A stretch of 64,000 nt of DNA from Aphrophora alni (lineage: Eukaryota; Arthropoda; Insecta; Hemiptera; Aphrophoridae), in NCBI GenBank assembly GCA_963513935.1, contig OY740766.1, positions 9,021,000 to 9,084,999 on the forward strand, written 5' to 3'. The notes under the pieces were generated by a model. The model did not search any database. It had not been told where the DNA came from and saw only the letters and a list, made by a program, of their open reading frames with translations. Of this stretch, positions 1 to 10,307 are shown in pieces. How positions within the stretch are numbered: position 1 is the stretch's first letter; each line of letters opens with the position of its first letter. A program made the translations under genes and the position numbers.

Positions 1-480
1 AATATGGATGTTTGTTTATTTGACGAAGAAATTAATATGTTGGTGCAAGGACAAATTTAAAGTGTCAGATATCATGCCCCCCCCGCGTCTAACTTAAACA
101 CGGCGTCATCTACATGTATGAAGAAAAATTATTTGGATTTGAAATTAATTTACAGTGCAAAATCTCATATTATAGTTTTTTTGTATTAGGAATAAAACTT
201 AATTTAACCACATAATGAGAAATGCGTAGCGTATAAGTTTTTAAACAGTTTTGTGAGATGTGAGACAAGCAATTCAGCAGCAATTTGGATGGATTACATT
301 TTGATTCATTTCTCTTTATTAGGGTACGTTGATAAAATCAAAGACCGTTATAATTTCACGCGCAAGTCTTTTTGTCTGTACAATTTAAATTCCCGATTGA
401 TAAACTACTTCGACTTTATAAAAAAAAAAACTGCCCCTATATGCCTACGACCCTAAGTCCACAAACCTGAACATCTTATT
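1..480. other. AT-rich sequence, no feature seen
   Basis: No transposase motif, inverted repeat or tandem array is visible. The longest open frame (67 codons) has no recognisable domain. Confidence 0.5.
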
Positions 481-504
481 CCCTTTTTTTTTTTTTACTT
501 TCAC

Positions 505-935
505 ATACGTAGTATGGAAAAAGTTACATGATTGGTCAAAAAATGGATGTTAGGATTTTTTTCAGGAGGTCCAATGAGTCCACAAGAGTGGTTTAGGGAA
601 TGATGTCTGTCGCGTGTGTGGTGCTCTCCAGTACAAATGCGTGGTCAGATTTTAATAAATTTTTTATGTGAACATATTTTTCCATTTTGTGGAATTTTTC
701 TTATTTTTTAATTCTCTCCATGTTTGGAGAGAATTCAAAATTTGGAAGTAGCGGCTGTGACGAATAAAAATAGTTTGATTTTGATCAAATTTGCTCAAGT
801 GTAGCCTCAAGTGCCATCCCGAAAAATTCCGGTTTATGAAAACCATAAAATCGGCCTTGGGGATGTTATAAAAGAAGTAATTTCTCATAATAGCTCTACT
901 GATTTCGTTCAAATTTTAGTAAAATGTGAAGATCA
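505..935. repeat. Dispersed repeat family A, copy 1
   Basis: Shares blocks with sequence near 48705, 55757 and 63635: a phrase like 'ggtcaaaaaatggatg' followed by 'ataatgtc.gtc', then 'tttgatcaaatttgctcaag' and 'tatagtctc/tgtagcctc'. The copies have the same block order and are diverged, so this is an old interspersed element of unknown class. No coding capacity is evident. Confidence 0.55.
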
Positions 936-1472
936 GTACTTAAACCTGGTAAGTGTTAAAAATCAAGTAAAAAATAAACCCTTTTGATTTTAATGAAATA
1001 CGAATTTAAGTTTTGAGGATGGATAAAGGAGAAAAAGTTTGTGCAATTTTTGCACAGTTTATTTCTTTACTACGTTCTTAATTGGAATACGATCTATAAA
1101 ACTAAAATATTTAAAGACATTTTACACAATTACAGTTCGTTGTTGTGTTAATTTTTTCCTAACACTAAACAATACAAAAGTTGAAATGTCTTTTAAACTG
1201 ATGAGATACAATAGGAGGAGAACCGGAGCCATTTTATGGAAATTAGTGAATTGTCATATATGTAGAGGACTCGTTGACCTTGTACGTCGAGTCTCAAGGT
1301 CGAATTGTACCTCTGATTCAGAGTGGTTTTGCCAAATTATGTCCTTATTTGTGGATTTCTAATATAGACATACTAGGTCTTCCAAATCTTCTTCATGTAA
1401 TGTAAACTGATCTTATTCTGACGAATTATTGATACTAATTTTATTTTTTCATCTGTACGTAATATATATATA
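936..1472. other. No feature seen
   Basis: AT-rich sequence. A 107-codon open frame (1039-1362, plus) has no recognisable domain and is treated as chance. Confidence 0.45.
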
Positions 1473-1478
1473 GGGAGA

Positions 1479-1559
<81 letters not shown>

Positions 1560-1585
1560 TGGGGGAGGGGGGAGAGAGAGAGAGA
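1473..1585 (+). repeat. (GA)n microsatellite with G-rich interruption
   Basis: About 75 bp of near-perfect GA dinucleotides, followed by a G-rich stretch and a short second GA run. The Ser/Leu-rich 71-codon minus-strand frame across it is a by-product of the repeat. Confidence 0.97.
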
Positions 1586-2248
1586 ATTAGGTCGCTATTT
1601 TGAAGTCCACTGAGCGCAAATAATTCACATTGTCCCAACATCATCAGCAATAACAATATTGATTAATTTTGTTCTCTAAGGGGTTCCGTAGTTCTTTAAA
1701 AAATAGAAAATTAATAATTGTCGTTATAAAGAATCCACTATCTTAATATTTCGATTTTTGAAACCAATATGTAAAAGTCGTTGTAGGAAATTTTGAGAAA
1801 ATCGGAATTTTTATTTTTGATCTCTTGGTAGCGTCTCCCCTAGACTCTGAGCAAAGTGGTGTTTAGTTTTGTGTATGGGTGTGTGAGAAAGTTTGTGCAG
1901 TGTTTATACACAGTTTATTTACTCACTATATACTGTGTGTTCCAAACGTAATTATTTTTGATCGGATAGGAAACTTTGGAAATGTCTTTGAATAAATATG
2001 ACCTGTTTAAAAAAAAATTCACCTCAACCCTCCCACGGGTGGGGGTTGGAGTCCTGAGGGGGCAATTTAAAGTTTAATAAAAACTCGGGAAAATATTTTA
2101 ATATTTGTTGTGATTTAATACAACAAATACAAGTACACATAACATTCACGCACGAGAAACACAATATTTTAATGTCACCGTGCCGGCACTACATAGTATA
2201 CTAAACATAGTATACTTGTATTTTTTGTGTTGAATATTTTAACTAAGT
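1586..2248. other. No coding feature; small palindrome
   Basis: AT-rich spacer. A short palindromic stretch near 2195-2215 repeats 'atagtatac'. Nothing else is recognised. Confidence 0.4.
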
Positions 2249-2297
2249 GTTATCACCCGACGATGGACGATAATGTCCGAAACACGTGTAGTGATTA
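2249..2297 (+). ncRNA. Hammerhead-like motif relic (U4 to C)
   Basis: Seen in order: TATCAC (stem I 5' side), CCGACGA in place of CTGANGA, one unpaired T, GGAC-gataat-GTCC (stem II), GAAA, palindrome ACACGTGT (stem III), A at the cleavage position, then GTGAT (stem I 3' side, 5 bp). A short palindromic stem III is typical of hammerheads in Penelope-like elements. The substitution at conserved U4 and the extra T before stem II suggest a decayed or inactive form. Confidence 0.4.
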
Positions 2298-2681
2298 AAT
2301 ATATGACAATATAAACCAAATAGAATTATCCAAGGATTGCTGGCGGTAAGTCAAAAATAACTACAGTTATTATTTAAAAATATTGCCCGCTAATTAGAAA
2401 AACTTTTCGCTAATAATTTTTCACTTAAAATGTTGATTAATAACTCATTTTAAGCAGTTTTTAAATCTGCATCCAATGACGCCCAGAGGTGTATTCAACA
2501 ACGAAAACATAAAGCAAGTTCTTACGAAGGAACTAAATTCTTAAAAATAATCAAAATTGATACAAATCAACAATTACTCTTGTCGCTTTAATTTTAGTTC
2601 ATAAATGTAGGTTTTCGTTTTTTTTTAAACCATAATTGTTACGCAAAGTATTCAGTGGTCAAATTCCAAATAGTTGTAATA
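2298..2681. other. No feature seen
   Basis: AT-rich spacer between the ribozyme-like relic and the foldback element. Confidence 0.4.
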
Positions 2682-3320
2682 TACAGTGTGAATCAAAAAT
2701 ATGGATACACCCTGTTAAATTTTAAATGGATAAAGATAGAAAAATGAAACTCAGAACACCTTTCTAGGAAATAAAAGTGAACTTTTTAGCCACTATTACA
2801 ACTTTGCCCATTTCCCCAAAATGGGATTTTTGGGGGGCAGCTCAAAATTTTTAAATATAAAGACCCAGTAAGTGACACCTCATTTTAATGTCCTTGGTTA
2901 AAGAAGAAGAACAGTGGAAACTAGAGCTTTCTATCTCAACCCAGTACAAAATGGCAGCTCATTGGTTGTCTATTGGGGTTATTTACCACCTGAATGTGGA
3001 TGTTTATATTTTGCCTCAATGAAGTTTTACTTAATTTCAATGAGTTGCCATTTTGTACTGGGTTGAGATAGAAAACTCTAGTTTCCGCTGTTCTTCTTCT
3101 TTAATTAAGGACTTTAAAATGAGGCGACACTTAATGGGTCTTTATATTTAAAAATTTTGAGCTGCCCCCCAAAAATCCCATTTTGGGGAAATGGGCAAAG
3201 TTGTAATAGCGACTAAAAAGTTCACTTTTATTTCCTAGAAAGGTGTTCTGAGTTTCATTTTTCTATCTTTATCCATTTAAAATTTAACAGGGTGTATCCA
3301 TACTTTTGACTCACACTGTA
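2682..3320. mobile_element. Long-TIR foldback MITE, TA target duplication
   Basis: A 639-bp element that is almost wholly two inverted arms of roughly 270-310 bp around a short centre near 2970-3035. It begins TACAGTGTG and ends CACACTGTA, and is bounded by TA (2680-2681, 3321-3322). TA duplications and TACA-type ends point to Tc1/mariner mobilisation. There is no coding capacity. A block at 2877-2895 and its mirror at 3107-3124 (CCTCATTTTAA type, each about 195 bp from an end) recur in other long-TIR elements of this window. Confidence 0.9.
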
Positions 3321-3586
3321 TATTAATAATACTTGTTCCAAGGTGACGTAATAAAGTCAAGTATTTATTACCAATATATTTTATAGATATTCTGACTCAT
3401 CACTCAACTTCCTCTCTACTACCACACTTTACTTTTAACACAAACTTATAACATTAGTATTTCCCGCGATTAATGATTAAATACGCGTAATCTTTTACGA
3501 TAATGAAAGAAATGAGTAAACAGTTAGTCAGACAGAAAGACTTTAATGAAATAGCAGATATTTCTTGTTGAAACTCCATATTCAAG

Positions 3587-3683
3587 GATAAAATAAAGCC
3601 CGATGATGCCGCAAGGCGAAACAATTGTAGCTCATTTATATTATTAAAATATTTGAAACTTTAAGCTTTGCTTTATTTTATCC
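3587..3683 (+). ncRNA. Hammerhead-like motif relic within a short inverted repeat
   Basis: The core at 3597-3632 reads AGC / CCGATGA / T / GCC-gcaa-GGC / GAAA / ACAATTGT palindrome / A / GCT. It has the same architecture and the same C-for-U4 change as the relic at 2249. It lies inside an inverted pair GGATAAAATAAAG (3587-) and CTTTATTTTATCC (-3683). Stem I is only 3 bp plus a bulged extension, so activity is doubtful. Confidence 0.35.
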
Positions 3684-3927
3684 CTGAGACAGAAAGACAG
3701 ACGTTCAAGTAAGGTCTATGACACGTCGATGTAATCTATAGTATAACTGTCGGATATGCATCCAAGTAAGCGTCTACAGAGTCCAGTACGAGTGCTCCGA
3801 CAAAACTAAATCTTTGCCTTGATAATCGCTGTAGCTCCTTCTTTGACCTAAATTGTTAATTGTTACACACTTGTGGTGAATATGTAGGTGATTATAAAAT
3901 AGTCCAATAAAATTATCTATTTTTGGG
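3684..3927. other. No feature seen
   Basis: AT-rich spacer, no recognised structure. Confidence 0.35.
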
Positions 3928-3934
3928 GTTAAAC

Positions 3935-4208
3935 CAATGAATACATATACTATACAACCTCTCTACAATCAGCTACTATACCCCATTTCTATTGGCACTA
4001 TATATAAATATCTCTCTCTCTCTGGCTGGCCACCTCGCAGCCGTCCTCCTTCTCTATCTCATTTTCTGTCTCACTCGCACCTGCCACACCGACGACAGTA
4101 GCGCTCTCGCTACCTAGCGGCTGACGCGCTAAGCTTGCTAGATTCAAATAAAACTAGACTGAATTTTATACCATGGCGTTGCGCTTCTTATAGTATATGT
4201 ATTCATTG
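3935..4208. mobile_element. MITE, TIR CAATGAATAC, 7-bp target duplication GTTAAAC
   Basis: A 274-bp element. It begins CAATGAATACATATACTATA and ends in its near-perfect reverse complement, flanked by GTTAAAC at 3928-3934 and 4209-4215. The interior is a pyrimidine-rich CTCTCT tract and GC-richer sequence with no frame. The ends resemble the CAATGACTAC ends of the elements at 4450 and 62001, so it is a related subfamily. A 7-bp duplication excludes TA, TTAA and typical 8-bp hAT elements. P/Hoppel-like or Mutator-like mobilisation is possible but unproven. Confidence 0.85.
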
Positions 4209-4317
4209 GTTAAACTTCGGAAATCGTTTGTGTAAAATAAAATACTAACATGGAAGTATTAAAAATATTATTTTCTGTATAAAAAATACAAAATGGCTGC
4301 TAGTTGGTAAACTAAAA

Positions 4318-4405
4318 GGGCGCATCCGAACTGATCAACTTTTTTATAATTGTAAAGGGTCAAAGAAGGGTACACTAATCCCAACATCCGAACTGAGCAA
4401 CTTGC
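4318..4405 (+). repeat. Left arm of an outer inverted repeat (pairs with 7671-7752)
   Basis: Contains 'tccgaactgatcaactt' and 'atccgaactgagcaactt'. The reverse complement of 7671-7752 carries the same two phrases at similar spacing. The pair brackets the 2980-bp element at 4450-7429, so an older inverted-repeat element appears to have been split by a younger insertion. Confidence 0.6.
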
Positions 4406-4449
4406 CCCTCAGGTAGACAAGCGGAGTGCTAATAATTGCACTGTATAAG

Positions 4450-7429
4450 CAATGACTACATAAATACTATAAGACACGACATAGGATAGGGAAATAGTCT
4501 ACGCTTTACGGGTGCTCTTCATCACAAGTTTGACTCACAGCTATCAGAAAGCGCTAGCAGCAGGTGCTTGACTGTACGCATCCCACTTGGTTGAGACTGT
4601 ACAACTGTTGACCTCTCTCTCTCACAAACCTTCTCACTTACTGCCGTCTTACTAGTTGTTTTACCCGGCTTCGCCCAAAGCTGTGTAGATTGGAGGTTTA
4701 TTATTATTTCTATAGTCTTGAGCTTGTACATGTTTTTATTTTGATAAGATAATTTTTAATTTGCACATATTATAATTTAGTATTTATAAGCCTAATGCAC
4801 AGACATGGTTTTGATGCATCCCTCTACATGTATGTATAGTATGCCTTTAAAAAAAAAAATCGTTTTCTTACTCTCTGAATACAAAAAATTGGTTTTACGG
4901 TTATGTATGTCTGTGTGTGTCAGAAATATCCAGCTTCAGATTCAGATGAAATTTTGTATCTATTCAATTGAAAACCAATATTTAATTGACAATTTCACCA
5001 CAATTCCAGACGTTAGTTTTTATTTATATTTTAGGGGTTTATGGCCTCCCCCAAAACCCCTAAAAACTGAAAAAATCTAAATTTCTCAAAAATTGTCAAT
5101 GTTTATGGGTACTTAAAAAATACTACAACATTTTTATAATTTTTTAAAAGATATTTAAAAGTTTAGTAATTTAGTCTAAATAGAAATATAAAAAATATAT
5201 AAAAATAAAAAAAAAATCCTTACCCTAAAATTAATTTCAAATATACCACATCATACAAAAAGAAGCAGCGTTATGAACTATAAGCTTGAAAAAAATGGTA
5301 TAGTAATATATTTTGGGGAAAGAAAGCCATGAACACAAAAATATGTCTTACCGTTACAAAACTTTTTGATTAACAAAGTTACATAACATAGCAGAATAAT
5401 TTTTATAATTATTTTCAAGATGTACAAAATTTTAGTAATTCACTTGTGAACACAAATCTGTAAAATTATTTTTCCCGCGACTTTTCTGTATATGTTTTTG
5501 TCTGACAAAAATATGTTTTTGTCGCGACTTGTCTATAGTTGGGGCCACGGAATCGGGCGGTTTAGTGATTTTGCGATGGCCTACATTGGTTATAATAATG
5601 TGAAAATGCCTACATTGGTTATAATAATAAACTTGAAAAATTGAGCTCAAAATAATTAGGCCTAGTATAATTTTTTTTTAATTACTTCCGTTATCGTATT
5701 TCTTAATCTGTTGTCTGTAAAATTATCGTTTGAAAACAGATTAATTTATGATTTGTTAAAAAAGGAAAGGATAGTGGGAAACCCCAATACCATACCCACA
5801 TCTTACTGTAACAATGTCGTGAGGTGTTAAATTGAAGCTGCTAATGCTTTTCTGTTAACTGCTTTTCTTCTATCTGTTTTTAGGTTTTTTTCCTTTATTT
5901 CAATGTTGATGTAGTGAAGTAAGGAGTGTTTGGTCAGTGTAAACGTTTATATCTACTTTGTGAGTTGTTGGAAAATTTAAAACATGAGTTGTAAAATTTG
6001 TTATGCAAACATGTTTTTGATTGTGAAATCAGTCATAATTGCGTTTTTGCCCATTTTATCATTTGCGTTTGAAAAACTAGTGGTACCAGTTAAGGGTTAA
6101 TGTAATATTACATCCCATTATAAATTCATTGTATGTTGCAAGTATATAATGGCTAACATAATAGAATATTACGTTTTGAGAATCTAATTTAATTATTTAT
6201 TACCAACAATTATAAACGTTTATTTTTATCCTGCCAAATTGTTTTATAGCCAGAAACAGATAACGACAGGGCAGCAGTTAGAAAAAAAACAAACTTAGAA
6301 AATTGAACACAAATATTCTTACTGCTTAGTCCTATGATGTTATTTCTTGTCATATTTTTATGTAGTAATATATTTTATAATTTTGCGATATTTTAGTTCT
6401 ATGTTGACTTTATAAATTTGTATTTAGTTATTAGTTTCACTTTTTTTCACAAATTTATCAAGCTATTATTAAGGTTTTTATTTTATAATTTTGACTACAA
6501 ATGAATTTTATGTGTAATATTTATGATTTTTAAAATTTAAATAATTTTCTTAGTCCTATGATGTTATTTCTTGTCATATTTTTATGTAAGAATATATTTT
6601 AAAATTTTACTATGTTTTAATTCTACGGTGACTTTATAAATTGTCTTTACTTTCCCCCCCCCATAAATTTATCAAGCTTTTCTTAAGGTTGTTATTTTAT
6701 GTTGTTACGTATGTAAACAAAGTTTTCAAATCTCTTTTGTAAAATATTGTAACAAATATTATTAAAACATTTTTTATAAACGTTTTCAATAGTATCCAAA
6801 CAATATTTTATTAATATTTTCGAAACATTAAACAGTATTGCAAAACATTTTCCCATAAACCAAAATCAAATATGTTTTTAACTTCTTAAAAAATATTTTC
6901 CGGCGTATATTAGAAAAATGTTGAGAAAAGGTTTGTAAAATATTTCATTACAATATTTTCAATATATTTCAAAATATTTCTAAAACTATAAATGACCAGT
7001 GTTTCCGTAACAATTTTTTTTTTAAAGATTTTTAAAATGTATAAGATCACATGGGTATTTTACTCATAATTACGATCGGGGAAAGTATTATTTTAACGTT
7101 TTTGTTCTTATAACTAGAATTGCATGATAGTATGAGTATTTAGAAAATGTTTTCAGCAAAAGCGGATGTTTTTGGTGCTGTTAGTAGTGACGAGTCCGGG
7201 CGCAGAGAAATGATCAGTGCAATAGGTTAGATTATTATTTATTTACTTAACGTCGCAACGCAACTGAAACATTGTTTGACCGTAGAGCCACCTAGCGCCA
7301 GTCACGTCAACTTCAGATTCTCTAGCAGAGCGACAGCTCCACACCCTAGCGGGTAATGGACAACTCAAGAATAAGCGTAGAATATTTAACATGGCAATGT
7401 CGTGTCTTATAGTATTTATGTAGTCATTG
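4450..7429. mobile_element. Large element with CAATGACTAC TIRs and 7-bp duplication GTATAAG
   Basis: The left end (about 200 bp from 4450) and right end (about 175 bp to 7429) are nearly identical to the two ends of the 452-bp element at 62001-62452. It is flanked by GTATAAG at 4443-4449 and 7430-7436. The 2.6-kb interior replaces about 97 bp of the short copy. It has no transposase motif that I recognise, only short open frames. It contains 'acccggcttcgccc' (4661-4675), a phrase I associate with other insect repeats, and a tandem duplication at 6325-6705. It could be a longer family member or a MITE carrying later insertions. Confidence 0.8.
6325..6705. repeat. Tandem duplication, 224-bp offset
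   Basis: A block beginning 'cttagtcctatgatgttatt' at 6325 recurs at 6549 with about 160 bp of diverged similarity ('atttatcaagct..t.ttaaggtt'). It lies inside the 4450-7429 element. No coding content. Confidence 0.75.
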
Positions 7430-7670
7430 GTATAAGGATTTTTTGTTGTTAAGTTTTTTTGATATTTTTTAAGTTTTATTTTTTTACTATAATTTGAAAG
7501 TATAAATTAAAAGTAATATGTTGTGTTAACCTAACCTTTTTTACTTTTTACGAGCCTTGGTCTTAACCTGATTTAGTATTTTGTAGTGGATAAGAATAGG
7601 TTTGTATGATAAGAATTAAATAATTTCTTTACTTTCCAAAATCTGTCGGCGTGCGACAAAGGTCTGCCGC

Positions 7671-7752
7671 TAGTTGCTCAGTTCGGACGTTGGTTTTCAG
7701 AAACCTTTTTGACTTATTACCTGATAAGGTAAAAGTTGCTCAGTTGGATCGT
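7671..7752 (-). repeat. Right arm of the outer inverted repeat
   Basis: Reverse-complement partner of 4318-4405: 'agttgctcagttcggac' and 'agttgctcagttggatcg'. See the left arm. Confidence 0.6.
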
Positions 7753-7879
7753 AGTAAAAACTAAAACGATGGATTTTATTATTACTATTTAAAAAACATC
7801 ATAAATATTGTGGTTTTAGGCTAGTTCGTAATAAACAATTAAGAAGAAATTATGTTTTCAGTTTTTTGACAGTAAATCT

Positions 7880-8269
7880 GTTATCCTTTAAGCTACTAAA
7901 ACATTACAAAAATTTGTTTGTCATAAAAGAACACTTTTTTGTCTCTTTTTTATAAAGTTAATGGTTTTTTTTTATATATATTCGACAATAAACATTTTAA
8001 ACAGCCACCATTTTGGAAATATACAAAACAAAGTCCTGGTTTTTTCTACACGGATAAAAGATCACGTACATGATATGTACACCAAATTTGTACTCGATAT
8101 TTAATTTATTTTCAAAATATAATTTTTTTTTTTGTAAAAAACAAAATAGCATACAGACGGAGAACTAAGCATTATTGGACATGTGTTCGTTCATAGGAAC
8201 GTTGTATTTATTTTGACTCAAGTAACCAATATCCTGAAATTTTGGAACGTAGTTTGGAAACATCCTGTA
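7880..8269. repeat. Dispersed MITE-like repeat family B, copy 1
   Basis: Ends in 'acgtagtttggaaacatcc' followed by TGTA. Shares 'gccaccattttgga', 'accaaatttg.actc' and 'agac(a)gacgga.aactaagcatt' in the same order with 59400-59800 and partly with 46150-46430. The terminus resembles a Tc1/mariner-type TIR (TACAGGATG on the minus strand). No opposite end was found. Confidence 0.55.
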
Positions 8270-8352
8270 TATATGTTTTTAACGCTTTCACAGTAACATA
8301 TATATTAGGGAAGTGTTATTTTGACTTAATATTAGAATGTTTGTAAATAATA

Positions 8353-9038
8353 TTCCAAGTGTCCTAAAAGTCCCACCCTCCCTATTATTTTATTTATTAA
8401 TGGAAGAAGTACGGTATCGAAATTTTCAACCCTTACCTCCAAAATGGGGTAGTTAGGGGGTAAATCAAGAATTTTAATTAGCAACCCCTATTGAGTGATA
8501 CCTCATTTTAAAGGCCTTTTAAAAATTAGAATAGTGGCGCAAACTAGAGGTCTCTAAGTTCATCCTACCCAACATAGCGACCAATCGAATTGTGAATTTT
8601 ACGTTAATTGTTACACCGGAAATGTTACGAAATATACAACATGCTTTTGAGTCCAGAATCTATTTCTGCCAAGGCTCTTGCCATCATTTTACCAACATAG
8701 AGCAGTTTGTAATGTAATAAAAACAACCGGAGTTTGTAGGTTAACATTCACAATTCGATTGGTCGCTATGTTGGATAGGATGAACTTAGAGACCTCTAGT
8801 TTACGTCATTATTCTTATTTAAAAAAAAAAACTTTAAAATGAGGTATCACTCAATAAAGGTTGCTATTTAAAATTCTTGACTTACCCACAAACTACCCCC
8901 ATTTTGGGGGTATCGGTTGAAAATGTTGTTACTTCAAAGAACTCCTCCTTTGGTTATCTAAACTTTCCCCAAAACAAATCTGTCTATTTCCATTAATAAA
9001 AAAAATAATAGGGGGTGGGACTTTTAGGACACTTGGTA
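8353..9038. mobile_element. Long-TIR foldback MITE, TA target duplication
   Basis: A 686-bp foldback. The left arm begins TTCCAAGTGTCC and the right arm ends GGACACTTGGTA, with TA on each side (8351-8352, 9039-9040). The arms match over most of their length. Mirror blocks lie at 8500-8516 and 8831-8846, with the CCTCATTTTAAAGG block common to other long-TIR elements here. The centre (about 8650-8720) has no coding potential. Mobilisation by a Tc1/mariner transposase is inferred from the TA sites. Confidence 0.88.
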
Positions 9039-9044
9039 TAATAA

Positions 9045-9711
9045 ATTGTTATGACCTCGTCTCCCCCGTACCGAGCAATCGTCGGTATTCCAGATCCTTC
9101 ACTTGAAATTAGCAGCATTTGTAGAAAGTTCAATCACAAAATGAACTTCCACAACAAGACGACGTTAGTCTATATGTAACAACTGTGAATGATGCCGTCT
9201 TGTTGTGAATAACGTATTCATTGTTCAAGTTGTTTTCATTCATTTGTCGATGGTTTAATTTTAATACTTATAATATTAAGTCGTTGATTTTGAATTTGTC
9301 TTTTTTTAACGTAAATTATTAGACAGTCATGGCCATAAATTGTTCACATTAACTAATAAAGTTTTATAAATAACTGCTCTGGTAACAATCAGGGGCGTCA
9401 AGAACGTTAATAGTTGAAACGAATACATTATTCGTATAATGTCAGTAACAAAATTATGAAGAACATTCTAATTAGTGAATTCTTCTGTGAACTGTTTTCA
9501 TTCACAACCTACATGAATTGTAAATGAAGGGTTTTTCTAACGTTGTATGTAAATTAATTAAATATCAACAATTATTGTTAAACAAAAGAAATATCCAACA
9601 GTAGTTTTACGAGGACTATTTGGTAAAAAAAGAAAGAATGAATTTTGTTTTTCTTAACGAAATTTTAATTTTTTTTTGACATAGTCTTCTTTTAACTCAA
9701 TACACTTTGTC
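9045..9711. other. Non-coding stretch with one hairpin
   Basis: AT-rich. A 12-bp hairpin is visible: 'cacaacaagacg' at about 9150 pairs with 'cgtcttgttgtg' at about 9196. No gene or element boundary recognised. Confidence 0.4.
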
Positions 9712-9772
9712 TAAAGGTTTTCTAGATATAATAAAGCTTGTACACTAGATCTCACAAAAATTACTTTTACTT

Positions 9773-9816
9773 AATCAAACGCGTTTCAACGACTAAGTCG
9801 CCATCCTCAGTGATAC
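9773..9816 (-). ncRNA. Hammerhead-like motif, type B, left arm
   Basis: On the minus strand: GTATCA, CTGAGGA, T, GGCGAC-tta-GTCGTT, GAAA, CGCGT, T, TGATT. Stem I is 4 bp (ATCA/TGAT). The cleavage triplet would be GTT, which the NUH rule allows. One extra nucleotide sits before stem II. Confidence 0.5.
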
Positions 9817-9892
9817 GTGAGCCACATAACTAAACTAAAGTATACAGTATAACAAACACAAAGAACACAATTCTCATAAAAAATACGACTAA

Positions 9893-9937
9893 GTATCAGA
9901 CGCGTTTCAACGACAAGGTCGTCCTCTTCAGTGATAC
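9893..9937 (-). ncRNA. Hammerhead-like motif, type A, left arm
   Basis: Minus strand: GTATCA (stem I), CTGAAGA, G, GACGAC-ctt-GTCGTT (stem II), GAAA, CGCGT, C, TGATAC. Stem I pairs over all 6 bp. Stem III is the palindrome ACGCGT, and the cleavage triplet is GTC. The only departure from the minimal consensus is one extra nucleotide between CTGAAGA and stem II. Confidence 0.55.
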
Positions 9938-10005
9938 ACCAGCTACACCAACCAAACCACAACATTGTTTGGTTTAACAGTTGTGGTTTGGTTGGTGTAG
10001 ATGGT

Positions 10006-10050
10006 GTATCACTGAAGAGGACGACCTTGTCGTTGAAACGCGTCAGATAC
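10006..10050 (+). ncRNA. Hammerhead-like motif, type A, right arm
   Basis: Mirror of the left-arm motif, on the plus strand. The closing stem I pair is lost (AGATAC instead of TGATAC); the other five pairs remain. GTC and ACGCGT are intact. Confidence 0.5.
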
Positions 10051-10165
10051 TTAGGCGTATTTTTTATGAGAATTGTGTTCTTTGTGTTTGTTATACTGTA
10101 TAATTTTTCTCATAAGTCAAGCTCAACATTTAATATAAACTAAAGTATGTTTAGTTATAGCTCAC

Positions 10166-10210
10166 GTATCACTGACGATGGCGACTTTGTCGTTGAAACG
10201 CGCTTCATTA
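10166..10210 (+). ncRNA. Hammerhead-like motif, type B, right arm (decayed)
   Basis: GTATCA, CTGACGA, T, GGCGAC-ttt-GTCGTT and GAAACGCG are present, but the cleavage triplet and stem I 3' side are altered (CTTCATT). Probably inactive. Confidence 0.45.
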
Positions 10211-10307
10211 AGTAAACGTAATTTTTGTGAGATCTTGTTTGTGTTCAAGTTTTATTCTATTTGATATTATGTCACAATTCAAGCTCAATATTTATTTATA
10301 AAGGTTT

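Larger units (their letters stand above)
9844..10136 (+). mobile_element. Inner ribozyme-like foldback (type A), 12-bp target duplication
   Basis: A 293-bp insertion flanked by AAACTAAAGTAT at 9832-9843 and 10137-10148, lying inside the outer foldback. The arms are inverted copies ('acagtataacaaacac' against 'gtgtttgttatactgt'), each with a 45-nt hammerhead-like motif. The centre is 'accaaccaaaccacaac' and its mirror. The right end carries the tail 'aagtcaagctcaacattta'. Near-identical elements lie at 35679 and, reversed, at 38485. The nesting shows that type A moved after type B. Confidence 0.8.
9726..10298 (+). mobile_element. Outer ribozyme-like foldback (type B), 14-bp target duplication
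   Basis: Flanked by TAAAGGTTTTCTAG at 9712-9725 and 10299-10312. The left arm (9726-9843) and right arm (10149-10298) are inverted copies, each with a hammerhead-like motif of the GGCGAC-stem variety. The right end has an asymmetric tail 'caagctcaatatttatt'. The element is interrupted by the inner insertion 9844-10136. Penelope-like elements and metazoan retrozymes carry such motifs. No reverse transcriptase is present, so it would be non-autonomous. Confidence 0.7.

Noticed and set aside
1441..1656. 71-codon Ser/Leu-rich open frame on the minus strand
   Set aside because: It is the translation of the GA microsatellite.
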